NCBI GenBank assembly: GCA_937915745.1
Contig: CALGGJ010000031.1
Span: 1-6,389 of the forward strand
Reading direction: 5' to 3'
Source: an uncultured Prevotellaceae bacterium
Lineage (GTDB): Bacteria > Bacteroidota > Bacteroidia > Bacteroidales > Bacteroidaceae
DNA length: 6,389 bases
Within the stretch, counting starts at the first letter, position 1; every line of letters starts with the position of its first letter. The notes below the pieces were generated by a model that was not told where the DNA came from, ran no database searches, and saw nothing but the letters and a program-made list of their open reading frames with translations. A program made the translations under genes and the position numbers. Below, in pieces: positions 6,336-6,389 of this stretch.

Positions 6336-6389
6336 ACCCAAATCGGTCATTAGCGTTTTGATGATTTTAAGTTTATTTTTAAGCAGGTT
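6336..6389. other. Non-coding tail at the window edge
   Basis: This AT-rich stretch follows the ybeY stop. It has no convincing hairpin terminator. TAAGTTTA at 6368-6375 is one base off the TAnnTTTG box and could be the promoter of a gene beyond the window, but no -33 element sits at the right distance. Confidence 0.3.

Noticed and set aside
5975..6361. 128-codon plus-strand open frame overlapping ybeY in another frame
   Set aside because: Its product is rich in R and H, as expected from the +2 frame of the codon use here, while the ybeY frame has conserved motifs.
6368..6375. TAAGTTTA as a promoter -7 box for a downstream gene
   Set aside because: One mismatch to TAnnTTTG, no -33 element at a proper distance, and the supposed target lies outside the window.

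Overview
This window looks like a chromosomal segment from a member of the Bacteroidales, possibly Prevotella-like. The protein sequences support this: the ParE, CoaD, S41 protease and YbeY all have the Bacteroidetes form of their family, and the first plus-strand gene belongs to a GNAT-like family I know mainly from that phylum. The one clear promoter element is the Bacteroidetes -7 box (TAnnTTTG), and start codons lack strong Shine-Dalgarno sequences. The genus call is inference.

Layout. Positions 1-139 hold no gene; the notable item is a strong hairpin at 65-98 whose pairing and GCAA loop fit transcription on the minus strand. Positions 140 to about 459 hold a small unrecognised minus-strand coding region. 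Its reading frame runs well upstream of the only legal downstream start (TTG at 338-340), yet it has no proper start of its own unless a run of seven T (minus strand) next to an ATG is read as eight. Positions 460-644 form a divergent intergenic region with a direct repeat, a perfect TAnnTTTG box and an inverted repeat in the presumed 5' UTR.

From 645 to 6335 there are five tightly packed plus-strand genes: a GNAT-like acetyltransferase, parE (DNA topoisomerase IV subunit B), coaD (phosphopantetheine adenylyltransferase), an exported S41 carboxyl-terminal processing protease, and ybeY (rRNA maturation endonuclease). Gaps are 56 and 49 bases at two junctions; at the other two the genes overlap by 4 and 20 bases. 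This suggests one operon read from the promoter near 561. The products serve different housekeeping jobs (chromosome decatenation, coenzyme A synthesis, envelope proteolysis, 16S rRNA maturation), so the link looks like shared growth-related expression rather than one pathway. Positions 6336-6389 are non-coding and run off the window.

I see no CRISPR array, tRNA, rRNA, insertion sequence or phage gene, and no convincing new multi-gene system. The points most worth a second look are the minus-strand gene with its broken start, the strand-specific hairpins, and a YbeY that lacks two residues usually treated as invariant in that family.
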